Source of the DNA: Desulfobacterales bacterium HSG2
GTDB lineage: Bacteria; Desulfobacterota; Desulfobacteria; Desulfobacterales; 4be13
DNA length: 34,623 nucleotides
NCBI GenBank assembly: GCA_030378035.1
Contig: JAUCGI010000010.1
Span: 1 to 34,623, forward strand
Reading direction: 5' to 3'
The notes under the pieces are model-generated. The model made no database searches. It worked only from the letters and a program-made list of their open reading frames with translations, and was not told the DNA's origin. Below, in pieces: positions 28,406-34,623 of this stretch (positions within the stretch are counted from its first letter, which is position 1; every line of letters begins with the position of its first letter). The translations under genes and the position numbers were made by a program.

Positions 28406-28427
28406 TTTAAGGAGGCTTTAAGGAGGC
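28406..28427 (+). promoter_or_regulatory. Duplicated Shine-Dalgarno
   Basis: TTTAAGGAGGC occurs twice in direct tandem (28406-28416 and 28417-28427). Only the second GGAGG is well spaced (5 nt) from ATG 28432. The duplication lies at the edge of the hexamer array. Confidence 0.8.
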
Positions 28428-28431
28428 TTTA

Positions 28432-31137
28432 ATGAATATTAAAACCAAACTCAGAATCAACACTCTGTTTTCCGTAGTCGTAGTGATTATAGTAAGCCTG
28501 ACGCTTTTGTCGGCTTCTCAGCAAGTCAGGGAAGCTATTGACAAACACAGAATGGCGGATCAGATTGGCAGGGCCATCTTTGAACTCGCTACTGTGGCAA
28601 ACGACTATCTGGCACACCATGAAAAACAGGCGTCGAGGCAGTGGCAACTGAAATATGATTCCCTGACCGGGCTTATCACGGACAGAAGATTCCAGGAAAC
28701 CGAGGAAAAGTACCTGCTGAAAAACATACAGCAGCATCATGAATCTTTAAAAAAGACCTTTTCCAAGCTGCTTGCAAACGATGAAAACCGAAGCAGAGAT
28801 GAGAGAGAAGCCCAAGTGGCCGCTGAACTGGAAAGACGGCTGGCAGGACAGTTGGCAGTGACATCCCAGGCAATGCTCTCCCTCGTCTGGCAACTGGCTG
28901 AGAGAAGTCATGCAGGAGTTATAAAAGCCCAGCAGCGCGCCAATTGGATTGTGATGCTGCTGATCATAATAATAGCGGTAATTATCGCAGTCAGTTCATT
29001 TCTGCTCGGCATCAGTATTCTCAGACCCATCGCGGAACTCCGAAAGGGGACTGAGATCATAGGTGCGGGCAACCTAAATTACAAAGTGGGCACGGGCGCA
29101 AAAGATGAGATAGGGCAGTTGTCCTCAGCTTTTGACAAAATGGTAAAAGATTTGAAATCGGTTATGGCATCACGTGATGAACTGACAAAAGAGGTTGCGG
29201 AACGAAAAAAGGCGGAGGAGGAAACTCTCAGAAGAGGCGCTCTGTTGGATGCGATCAACAGGGTATTTTATGAAGCCCTGACATGTGAGACCGAGGAGGA
29301 ACTGGGCAAGACATGTCTTGCCGCGGCGGAAGATCTGACAAACAGCAAATTCGGTTTCATAAGTGAAATAAATCCGAGAGGTCTCTTCGACAGCATCTCC
29401 ATAAGCGACCCCGGCTGGAAAGCCTGTAAAATGTCTGAGGCTGAGGCTGTTGCCTCTCTTTCTGATATGAAAATCCGAGGAATTTACGGCCATGTGATAA
29501 AAAAAGAAGAATCCGTCATAGCGAATGCCCCGGGTTCCCATCCCGCTCGTATCGGACTTCCCAAAGGTCATCCGCCGCTGACCTCTTTTCTGGGCACCCC
29601 GTTAAAACGCAGCGGCAGAATCATCGGCATGATCGCCCTGGGAAACAAAGAATCAGGCTATGATCTGAAAGATCAGCAGGCACTTGAATCCCTGACCGTT
29701 GCCTTTGTTATAGCATTGGACAGGAAACGGGCAGAAGAAGCCTTGAAAAAAAGAGAAGAGGAGCTTGAAAAAAAGACAATCGAGCTGACAAATGCGAATA
29801 AACTGATAGATGCGATCAACAGGGTATTTTATGAAGCCCTGATATCTGAGAGCGAGGAGGAACTGGGCAAGACATGTCTTGCCGCGGCGGAAGAGCTGAC
29901 AAACAGCAAATTCGGTTTTATAAATGAAATAAATCCGGCAGGCCGACTTGATACCATGGCCATAAGCGACCCTGGATGGGAAGCTTGCAGAATACCGAAA
30001 TCCGAGGCTATGATTAAAATTTTTGATATAGAGATTCGGGGAATTAACGGGAAAGTGATAAATGACGGACAATCGCTCATAGCCAATGATCCGGCCTCCC
30101 ATCCCGCTTATATCGGGCTTCCCGAAGGTCATCCGCCACTGACTTCCTACCTGGGTGTTCCGTTAAAACGCGGCAGCAGTGTCATCGGCATAATTTCCCT
30201 GGGAAACAAAGATCCGGGCTATGACCTGAAAGATCAGCAGGCAGTTGAATCCCTGGCCACCGCCTTTGTTGAGGCATTGGACAGGAAGCGGGCAGAGGAG
30301 GCCCTGAGGGAGAGAGAAGATCAGCTTAAAAAACAGACAGCCGACCTGACAAATGCGAATGAACAGATGGAGCAGGAGATCATCCGGCGAATGCGGACTG
30401 AGAGTGATCTTTATGAGCGAACCAAAGAGTTGGAGCGCAGCAACAGGGACCTGCAACAGTTCGCTTATGTGGCATCCCATGATCTTCAGGAGCCCCTGCG
30501 TTCGGTGTCGAGCTATGTGCAACTGCTGGCGCGGCGATACCGGGGGAGACTTGATTCGGATGCTGACGAGTTCATCGCCTTTGCTGTTGAGGGTGCCAAG
30601 CGGATGCAGGAACTGATTCTCGACCTGTTGGCCTATTCCCGGGTCGGAACACACGGCGAAAAGCTCGAGCCGACAGACTCTGCTACCGCTCTCACCCGGG
30701 CGCTCACCAATCTGCAAACAGCGATAGAAGAGAGCGGCGCGGCAGTGACTCACGAATCCATGCCCATTGTGATGGCTGACAAATCGCAACTGATCCAGTT
30801 GTTTCAAAATCTGATCGGCAATGCCGTCAAATTCTGCGGCGACAATCCGGAGGTGCATGTCGCCGCGGAACGCAAACGCGGTGAATGGATCTTCTCGGTG
30901 CGCGATAACGGCATCGGCATCGGTTCGGAATATGCCGAGCGGATATTTGTCATTTTCCAGCGCCTGCACACCATGGACAAATATTCGGGAACCGGCATCG
31001 GGCTGGCAATCTGCAAGAAAATCGTGGATCGTCACGGCGGGCGGTTATGGGTGAAATCCCGGGAAGGAGCCGGCTCAACATTTTATTTCACAATACCGAT
31101 TGAGGAGGAAAACTGCTATGAGGACGGAAACAAATGA
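28432..31137 (+). CDS. Membrane sensor kinase HAMP-GAF-GAF-HisKA-HATPase
   Basis: 901 aa. Helix 1 (about 9-29), a helical periplasmic domain (30-170), helix 2 (about 180-200), HAMP (200-255), GAF 1 (about 272-425), coiled linker, GAF 2 (about 460-615), coiled linker, HisKA ([10 protein letters not shown], His683), HATPase (FQNLIGNAVKF, DNGIGIGS, GTGIGLAICKK). The two GAFs are a direct duplication: their starts lie 561 bp apart (29251 and 29812) and the first stretches match at most bases. GAFs of this kind (DPGWxACKMSE, SHPARIGLPKGHPPL) may bind a small ligand, not identified here. The end, EENCYEDGNK, overlaps the remains of a regulator start at 31118. Confidence 0.94.
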   Translation: MNIKTKLRINTLFSVVVVIIVSLTLLSASQQVREAIDKHRMADQIGRAIFELATVANDYLAHHEKQASRQWQLKYDSLTGLITDRRFQETEEKYLLKNIQQHHESLKKTFSKLLANDENRSRDEREAQVAAELERRLAGQLAVTSQAMLSLVWQLAERSHAGVIKAQQRANWIVMLLIIIIAVIIAVSSFLLGISILRPIAELRKGTEIIGAGNLNYKVGTGAKDEIGQLSSAFDKMVKDLKSVMASRDELTKEVAERKKAEEETLRRGALLDAINRVFYEALTCETEEELGKTCLAAAEDLTNSKFGFISEINPRGLFDSISISDPGWKACKMSEAEAVASLSDMKIRGIYGHVIKKEESVIANAPGSHPARIGLPKGHPPLTSFLGTPLKRSGRIIGMIALGNKESGYDLKDQQALESLTVAFVIALDRKRAEEALKKREEELEKKTIELTNANKLIDAINRVFYEALISESEEELGKTCLAAAEELTNSKFGFINEINPAGRLDTMAISDPGWEACRIPKSEAMIKIFDIEIRGINGKVINDGQSLIANDPASHPAYIGLPEGHPPLTSYLGVPLKRGSSVIGIISLGNKDPGYDLKDQQAVESLATAFVEALDRKRAEEALREREDQLKKQTADLTNANEQMEQEIIRRMRTESDLYERTKELERSNRDLQQFAYVASHDLQEPLRSVSSYVQLLARRYRGRLDSDADEFIAFAVEGAKRMQELILDLLAYSRVGTHGEKLEPTDSATALTRALTNLQTAIEESGAAVTHESMPIVMADKSQLIQLFQNLIGNAVKFCGDNPEVHVAAERKRGEWIFSVRDNGIGIGSEYAERIFVIFQRLHTMDKYSGTGIGLAICKKIVDRHGGRLWVKSREGAGSTFYFTIPIEEENCYEDGNK

Positions 31138-31153
31138 CCGATCATCAGTTTTT
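31118..31153 (+). pseudogene. 5' stub of a response regulator cut by a repeat
   Basis: After GAGGAGG and the normal spacing comes MRTETNDRSS, overlapping the kinase stop exactly as the intact regulator does at 25827 ([10 protein letters not shown]). After about ten codons the similarity ends at a T-run followed by CGCAGAGGACACAGAG repeats. The frame goes on to 31558 but encodes repeat-derived Arg-rich sequence, with no receiver motif. The regulator partner of the 28432 kinase is therefore missing here. Confidence 0.75.
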
Positions 31154-31430
31154 TTAAAACCGCAGAGGACACAGAGATTCCCGCAGAGGAGCGGAACTCA
31201 ACGCAGAGGACGCAGAGGACGCAGAGACACGCAGAGATATCAGCGGACCGGAGCGGAGGATCACCGCCATCAGGCCGGGGAACACAGCCGGCCGGGGAGG
31301 ACATTGTCTCAGGCACTGTCAGGCCGCTCCGACTCCCAACCCGGTGGGCGGCGGGGCGGAGGATCCGGGCGATTTCCTCTGCGTGACTCCGCGTCCTCCG
31401 CGTCCTCCGCGTTGGGTTCCGCTCAGACAG
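31154..31430. repeat. CGCAGAGGA / TCCTCCGCG inverted repeat element
   Basis: Units CGCAGAGGACGCAGAGGAC run to about 31232. After about 145 bp of unrecognised sequence the reverse-complement units CTCCGCGTCCTCCGCG appear at about 31387-31412. Matching side sequences (GAGCGGAACTCAACGCAG and GCGTTGGGTTCCGCTC) show that the two halves are true inverted copies. There is no gene. Confidence 0.85.
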
Positions 31431-31446
31431 ACCATGGCGGGTCAGA

Positions 31447-31692
31447 GGGAGGCTCCCCTAAATCCGTTATAATCAGGAAAAATTTACGCATGCGGTTAGG
31501 TCCCTGTTTTTTGTTTCGTGTGTTTCGTGTGTTTCGTGGTATGAATTGCCTATGTTAAACCACGAAAGACACGAAAAGACACGAAAAAAATTGCTTGTGT
31601 TAAACCACGAAAGACACGAAAAGACACGAAAAATTTACGCCTGCGGTTAGGTCCCTGTTTTTTGTTTCGTGTGTTTCGTGTGTTTCGTGGTA
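31447..31692. repeat. CACGAAAGA / TTTCGTGTG element with long direct repeat
   Basis: It starts near CCTAAATCCGTTATAATCAG (31455-31474). A block of about 65 bp (about 31480-31545) beginning AAAAATTTACGC and ending TTTCGTGGTATGAATTG recurs at about 31628-31692 with few changes. Between the two, ACCACGAAAGACACGAAAAG occurs twice in the opposite orientation. The rest of the gap to 31747 is unremarkable, ending in AAAGGGGGGG before the next gene. Confidence 0.88.
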
Positions 31693-31747
31693 TAAATTGT
31701 TTGTGTCGTTATTTAAGAATTCTGATCATCAAATGAAAGGGGGGGGT

Positions 31748-32338
31748 ATGAAAAAATATGATATATTGCTGGCGGATGACGATCATTCTGTTCTTCAGAC
31801 CATGTCGTCTGCTCTCAGAAGCGAAGGATATGCGGTCACGACAGCGGATAACGGTGAGACCGCCATGAAAATGATCATGGGAAGGGAAAAGAGGGCCGGA
31901 AGGGCTTTTGATCTGGTGATCACCGCTCTGGTCATGGATTCGGCAGACGGGATCGATGTTCTGAGAAAGGCGAAAGAGGTCAATTCCGAAATGATGGTCA
32001 TCATTCTGACCGCTTTCGGTGATATGGCTTCCGCAATTGATGCGTTAAGGCTCGATGCCGATGATTATCTGCTCAAGCCGTGCGAACCGGAACAGATGTT
32101 TTTCGCAGTCTCCAGATGTTTTGAAAAGTTGGAACTGTCAGGAAAAATAAAGCTTTATGAGGATATACTGCCGGTCTGCTGTGTGTGCAAAAAGATCAGG
32201 GATGATGTCGGCAAAGAGCGTGGTACCGGAGAATGGATGACGGTGGAAACTTTCGCATGGAGAAGAGGTGCGGCACCCACCTCGTGTTACTGCCATGGGT
32301 GTGCAGAAAAGCAGATGGAAGAGTGGGGCTTATCATAG
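31748..32338 (+). CDS. Response-regulator-like protein with Cys4 tail, phospho-acceptor Asp lost
   Basis: 196 aa from ATG 31748, chosen because it gives exactly the length and start of the paralog at 22934 (MKKYDILLADDD) and follows AAAGGGGGGG. ATG 31697 would add an unrelated stretch of 17 residues. The receiver has DDD acidic residues, IILTAFGDM and LLKPCEPE, but the phospho-acceptor codon 60 is GCT (Ala, 31925-31927) in LVITALVMD, where the paralog has LVITDLVMD. It cannot be phosphorylated in the normal way. The Cys module is kept (Cys144/145/147, Cys182, Cys185), although CPEC has become CHGC. It may be a pseudo-receiver with constitutive binding, or early decay. Confidence 0.92.
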   Translation: MKKYDILLADDDHSVLQTMSSALRSEGYAVTTADNGETAMKMIMGREKRAGRAFDLVITALVMDSADGIDVLRKAKEVNSEMMVIILTAFGDMASAIDALRLDADDYLLKPCEPEQMFFAVSRCFEKLELSGKIKLYEDILPVCCVCKKIRDDVGKERGTGEWMTVETFAWRRGAAPTSCYCHGCAEKQMEEWGLS

Positions 32339-32372
32339 TTTGGGCACGGTGTGCGGCCGGAGGCACCTGAGT

Positions 32373-32436
32373 CTGTCATTCCGGGTAAAATGATAAGAAT
32401 CGGCAGGATTCTTATCATTTTAACCCGGGATCCACT
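32373..32436. repeat. TTCCGGG hairpin element, variant stem
   Basis: CTGTCATTCCGGG on the left and CCCGGGATCCACTG on the right match the flanks of the 34325 repeats read on the other strand. The inner stem is unrelated (GTAAAATGATAAGAATC, loop GGCAG, then its complement), with a single-base bulge beside the CCGGG as in the other copies. It lies about 35 nt after the 31748 stop and could end transcription. Confidence 0.8.
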
Positions 32437-32482
32437 GTTCGCCCCGAAAGGCATTATAATCAGTAAAACGGAGGAAACAATT

Positions 32483-32527
32483 ATGTCAGATTATCAAATT
32501 ACTGAAAAGATCTACGAAAGCTCCTGA
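32483..32527 (+). pseudogene. 5' stub of a Ser/Thr-kinase-like signalling gene
   Basis: GGAGG (32470-32474) then ATG and 14 codons, MSDYQITEKIYESS, then TGA. The peptide resembles the start of the large proteins that fuse a Ser/Thr kinase, an ATPase and a histidine kinase (YxIxEKIYES). The stop is created by the first bases of the CTGATTATAACGG repeat edge (32524). The rest of the gene is not in the window. The family assignment rests on a short peptide and is tentative. Confidence 0.5.
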
Positions 32528-32802
32528 TTATAACGGATTTAGGGAGCCCGTGAACTTGAACTCATACCTGACTGCCTGTAAATGAATGTTCCGGGTTCTG
32601 ACGGATTTTGTGGTCCGAATCTGTTTTTTTAACGCGGAGGACGCGGAGGACGCGGAGGACGCGGAGGGCCGCGGAGTCTCCGCGGTTCTCTGCGTTTTTC
32701 TTACCGTCTGAAATAACACAGAACCCACAAAATCCGTCAGAATCAGGAATGTTCAGGTTCACGGGCAGGTTCACAGAGCTCCCCCAAATCCGTTACAATC
32801 AG
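32524..32802. repeat. Nested inverted-repeat element
   Basis: Outer arms are CTGATTATAACGGATTTAGG and its near complement ending in CCGTTACAATCAG (about 32778-32802). Inside these are GTGAAC-type units and the core TGCCTGTAAATGAATGTT (32573-32590). Next come TTCTGACGGATTTTGTGG (32596-32613) and its reverse complement (about 32730-32747). Innermost are CGGAGGACG units (32633-32667) and CTCCGCGGTTCTCTGCG. At least three palindromes are nested. There is no gene. Confidence 0.85.
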
Positions 32803-32809
32803 CTTTTTT

Positions 32810-32955
32810 CTGATTATAACGGATTTGGGGAAACCCTTGAACGTGAACTTGAACGTAAACGTGAACGTGAACGTGAACTTATATCTGAACCTGCCCGTAA
32901 ATGAATGTTCAGGTTCACGTTCACGGGCATGTTCCCCTAAATCCGTTATAATCAG
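32810..32955. repeat. Second CTGATTATAACGG element with GTGAAC array
   Basis: It starts seven bases after the previous element, separated by CTTTTTT. Arms are CTGATTATAACGGATTTGGG (32810-32829) and CCCTAAATCCGTTATAATCA (32935-32954). Inside, GTGAAC units and the core TGCCCGTAAATGAATGTTC (32892-32910) are followed by GTTCACG. It ends about 20 bp before the Shine-Dalgarno of the 32988 gene. Confidence 0.88.
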
Positions 32956-32987
32956 TCTTTTTTCTAAAAACTATGGGAGGTTTTACA

Positions 32988-34271
32988 ATGAAGAATCATC
33001 AATCCGAATCAGAGCAATTTCACGAATTGCGAAGAAAAGCTGAAGAATTTCTGGATAAAAATCCCGAAGAAATGCTGCCGGAGAATGTCAAAAATCTGGT
33101 TGAGGAGTTGAATATTCATCAGATTGAGCTGGAGATACAAAATGAGGAACTGCGTCGGATTCAGAGGGAACTCGAAGCGGCCCGGGATAAATATGTTGAT
33201 TTATACGATTTCGCACCGGTTGGCTATACTACGGTTTCGGCAAAGGGAATGATCTTGGAAGCAAACCTCACCATCACAGCTATGCTGGGGGTGGAAAGAA
33301 GTTTGCTGATAGGAAAATATTTCTCCGGATTCGTCACCGAAGATACCCATGATGTCTTTTACTTTCACCACCGCAAACTTTTTGAAACAAAGGTTCGACA
33401 GAACTACGAACTGAAACTTGTAAGAAAAGACGGCACCCGATTTGATGCTTATCTGAAAAGTGTCGCAGTGGAAGACACGGAGGGGAATATCACCCGGGCT
33501 CGGACAGTGATAACTGATATAAGTGACCGAAAACAGGCAGAAGAGGCCCTGCGCGAACGAACCGAGGAGTTGGAGCGCAGCAACAGGGATTTGGAGCAGT
33601 TTGCTTATGTGGTCTCTCATGACCTGACCGAACCGTTACGGACGGTGTCAAGCTATGTGCAACTGTTGGAGCGGCGATATAAGGGAAAGCTGGATGCCGA
33701 TGCGGACGACTTTATCGGCTTTGCAGTGGACGGCGCTACCAGGATGCATGCGTTAATCCGTGACATACTGGCATTCTCCAGGGTGGGAACCCGGGGAAAG
33801 CCCTTCGAACCGGTGGAAGCGGAGCATATTTTTACGGAAGCGATGGCAAATCTCAGGGTGGCTGTCACGGAAAGCAGAGCCGTGGTGACTCACGACGCGC
33901 TTCCGTCAGTGTTTGGCGACGCTTCCCAACTGACCCGGGTGTTCCAGAACCTCATCTCCAATGCCATGAAGTTCAGGGGGGAAGAGCCGCCCCGCATTCA
34001 CATCACAGCGGAGAGAAAGGGGAGGAAGTGGCTCTTTTCTTTCCGGGACAACGGCATCGGCATCGATCCGGAACATTCTGACCGGATATTTGTCATTTTC
34101 CGGCGTCTGCACACCAGAGACAAATACCCGGGAACCGGCATCGGGCTGGCAATCTGCAAGAAGATTGTGGAACGCCACGGCGGGCGTTTGTGGGTGGAAT
34201 CACGGGAAGGCGCGGGGTCCGTATTTTGTTTCACGCTGCCGGTCCAGGAGAATAAAGGAGTGCCAAAATAA
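32988..34271 (+). CDS. PAS-HisKA-HATPase kinase
   Basis: 427 aa from ATG 32988, which has GGGAGG 8 nt upstream; the in-frame ATG 32973 overlaps that site. The N-terminus is a coiled segment (1-70, LVEELNIHQIELEIQNEELR). PAS follows (75-180, YDFAPVGYTTVSAKGMI), then the linker ALRERTEELERSN, HisKA (VSHDLTEPLR, His211) and HATPase ([30 protein letters not shown]). Soluble. The catalytic half is of the same near-identical type as in 4202, 9553, 15872 and 20008. It ends KEGVPK-like after VQENK, not IKEEN, and no regulator follows in the window. Confidence 0.95.
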   Translation: MKNHQSESEQFHELRRKAEEFLDKNPEEMLPENVKNLVEELNIHQIELEIQNEELRRIQRELEAARDKYVDLYDFAPVGYTTVSAKGMILEANLTITAMLGVERSLLIGKYFSGFVTEDTHDVFYFHHRKLFETKVRQNYELKLVRKDGTRFDAYLKSVAVEDTEGNITRARTVITDISDRKQAEEALRERTEELERSNRDLEQFAYVVSHDLTEPLRTVSSYVQLLERRYKGKLDADADDFIGFAVDGATRMHALIRDILAFSRVGTRGKPFEPVEAEHIFTEAMANLRVAVTESRAVVTHDALPSVFGDASQLTRVFQNLISNAMKFRGEEPPRIHITAERKGRKWLFSFRDNGIGIDPEHSDRIFVIFRRLHTRDKYPGTGIGLAICKKIVERHGGRLWVESREGAGSVFCFTLPVQENKGVPK

Positions 34272-34308
34272 AATTTTAGCACAAGGCGGAGGGGGAATTC
34301 AGACCGGA

Positions 34309-34623
34309 ATCCTTCGTGACAGAGGTGGATTCCGGGTCAGAACTGAAAAAATGTCCCATTTTTTCAGTTCTGCCCGGAATGACAGGCGGAGGGAATCCTT
34401 CGTGACAGAGGTGGATTCCGGGTCAGAACTGAAAAAATGTCCCATTTTTTCAGTTCTGCCCGGAATGACAGGCGGAGGGAATCCTTCGTGACAGCGGTGG
34501 ATTCCGGGTCAGAACTGAAAAAATGTCCCATTTTTTCAGTTCTGCCCGGAATGACAGGCGGAGGGGAATCCTTCGTGACAGCGGTGGATTCCGGGTCAGA
34601 ACTGAAAAAATGTCCCATTTTTT
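34309..34623. repeat. Tandem array of an 86-bp hairpin unit (four copies, last one cut by window end)
   Basis: Units start (GTGGATTCCGGG) at 34325, 34411, 34497 and 34584, so the period is 86-87 bp. Each holds GGAATCCTTCGTGACAG, then a palindrome with arms TTCCGGG(T)CAGAACTGAAAA and complement around TCC, then ATGACAGGCGGAGG. Copies differ only by a few bases (GAGG/GCGG). A single copy with a compensated stem change is at 17482. The array continues past the window. Confidence 0.93.

Noticed and set aside
31100-31558. 152-codon Arg-rich frame after the 28432 kinase
   Set aside because: It starts within the kinase and continues as translation of CGCAGAGGA repeats. Only the first ten codons from 31118 are gene-derived.
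1-34623. tRNA, rRNA, riboswitch, integrase or IS transposase
   Set aside because: No cloverleaf, rRNA motif, integrase or transposase motif was recognised by reading; all sizeable coding frames are signalling proteins.

Overview
The window is a one-strand cluster of two-component signalling genes. In 34.6 kb there are 14 histidine kinases (one cut by the left edge) and five stand-alone response regulators, all on the + strand. There are also four short remnants of further signalling genes. No metabolic, transport, replication or DNA-binding gene is visible. The kinases carry very different sensor modules: MASE3 membrane domain, periplasmic solute-binding (SBP_bac_3) domains, a c-type-heme Tll0287-like domain with CxxCH, a Cache-like domain, tandem GAFs and PAS domains. 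Eight of them share an almost identical phytochrome-type HisKA/HATPase core. The receivers are mostly Rcp1-like. This style of signalling, with tandem repeats between genes, suggests a large-genome, multicellular or filamentous sulfate reducer of the Desulfobacterota (Desulfonema-like). That assignment is an inference from style, not from a marker gene.

Layout. 1-3855: hybrid kinase PAS-PAS-PAS-GAF-HisKA-HATPase-REC-REC-Hpt. 4202-6584: MASE3 kinase plus Rcp1-like regulator. 6951-10686: SBP hybrid kinase overlapping a REC-kinase. 10844-12979: second SBP kinase. 13306-17371: heme-sensor hybrid kinase overlapping a REC-PAS-kinase, a sensor-swapped duplicate of the 6951-10686 pair. 17606-19153: REC-kinase-REC. 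19478-22723: Rcp1-like regulator, REC-kinase and overlapping REC-PAS-kinase. 22934-23524: receiver with a Cys4 tail. 23825-26282: Cache/PAS kinase plus Rcp1-like regulator. 26744-28291: REC-kinase-REC. 28432-31137: HAMP-GAF-GAF kinase. 31748-32338: Cys4 regulator whose receiver has lost its phospho-acceptor Asp. 32988-34271: PAS kinase.

Nearly every gap is filled by an unusual kind of element. A tandem array of a 6-8 bp unit is followed by a short core and then by an array of the reverse-complement unit. The right-hand array usually stops next to the Shine-Dalgarno sequence of the next gene. Several unit classes exist (GTGAAC, TTAAGGG, TTGAGGAG/TTGGTGAG, GAGCAA/GATAAA, CGGAGGA, CACGAAAGA). 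The GTGAAC and TTAAGGG classes keep a conserved non-repetitive core between copies. A heptamer version sits inside the ATPase domain of two kinases and is translated in frame. Other copies seem to have replaced gene ends, left stubs of response regulators and a Ser/Thr-kinase-like gene, or enclosed a promoter in an inverted repeat.

The main candidate for something undescribed is this family of expandable palindromic microsatellites, tied to a recombining array of paralogous kinases. It could alter expression, protein loops and gene content. A mechanism is not shown by the sequence.
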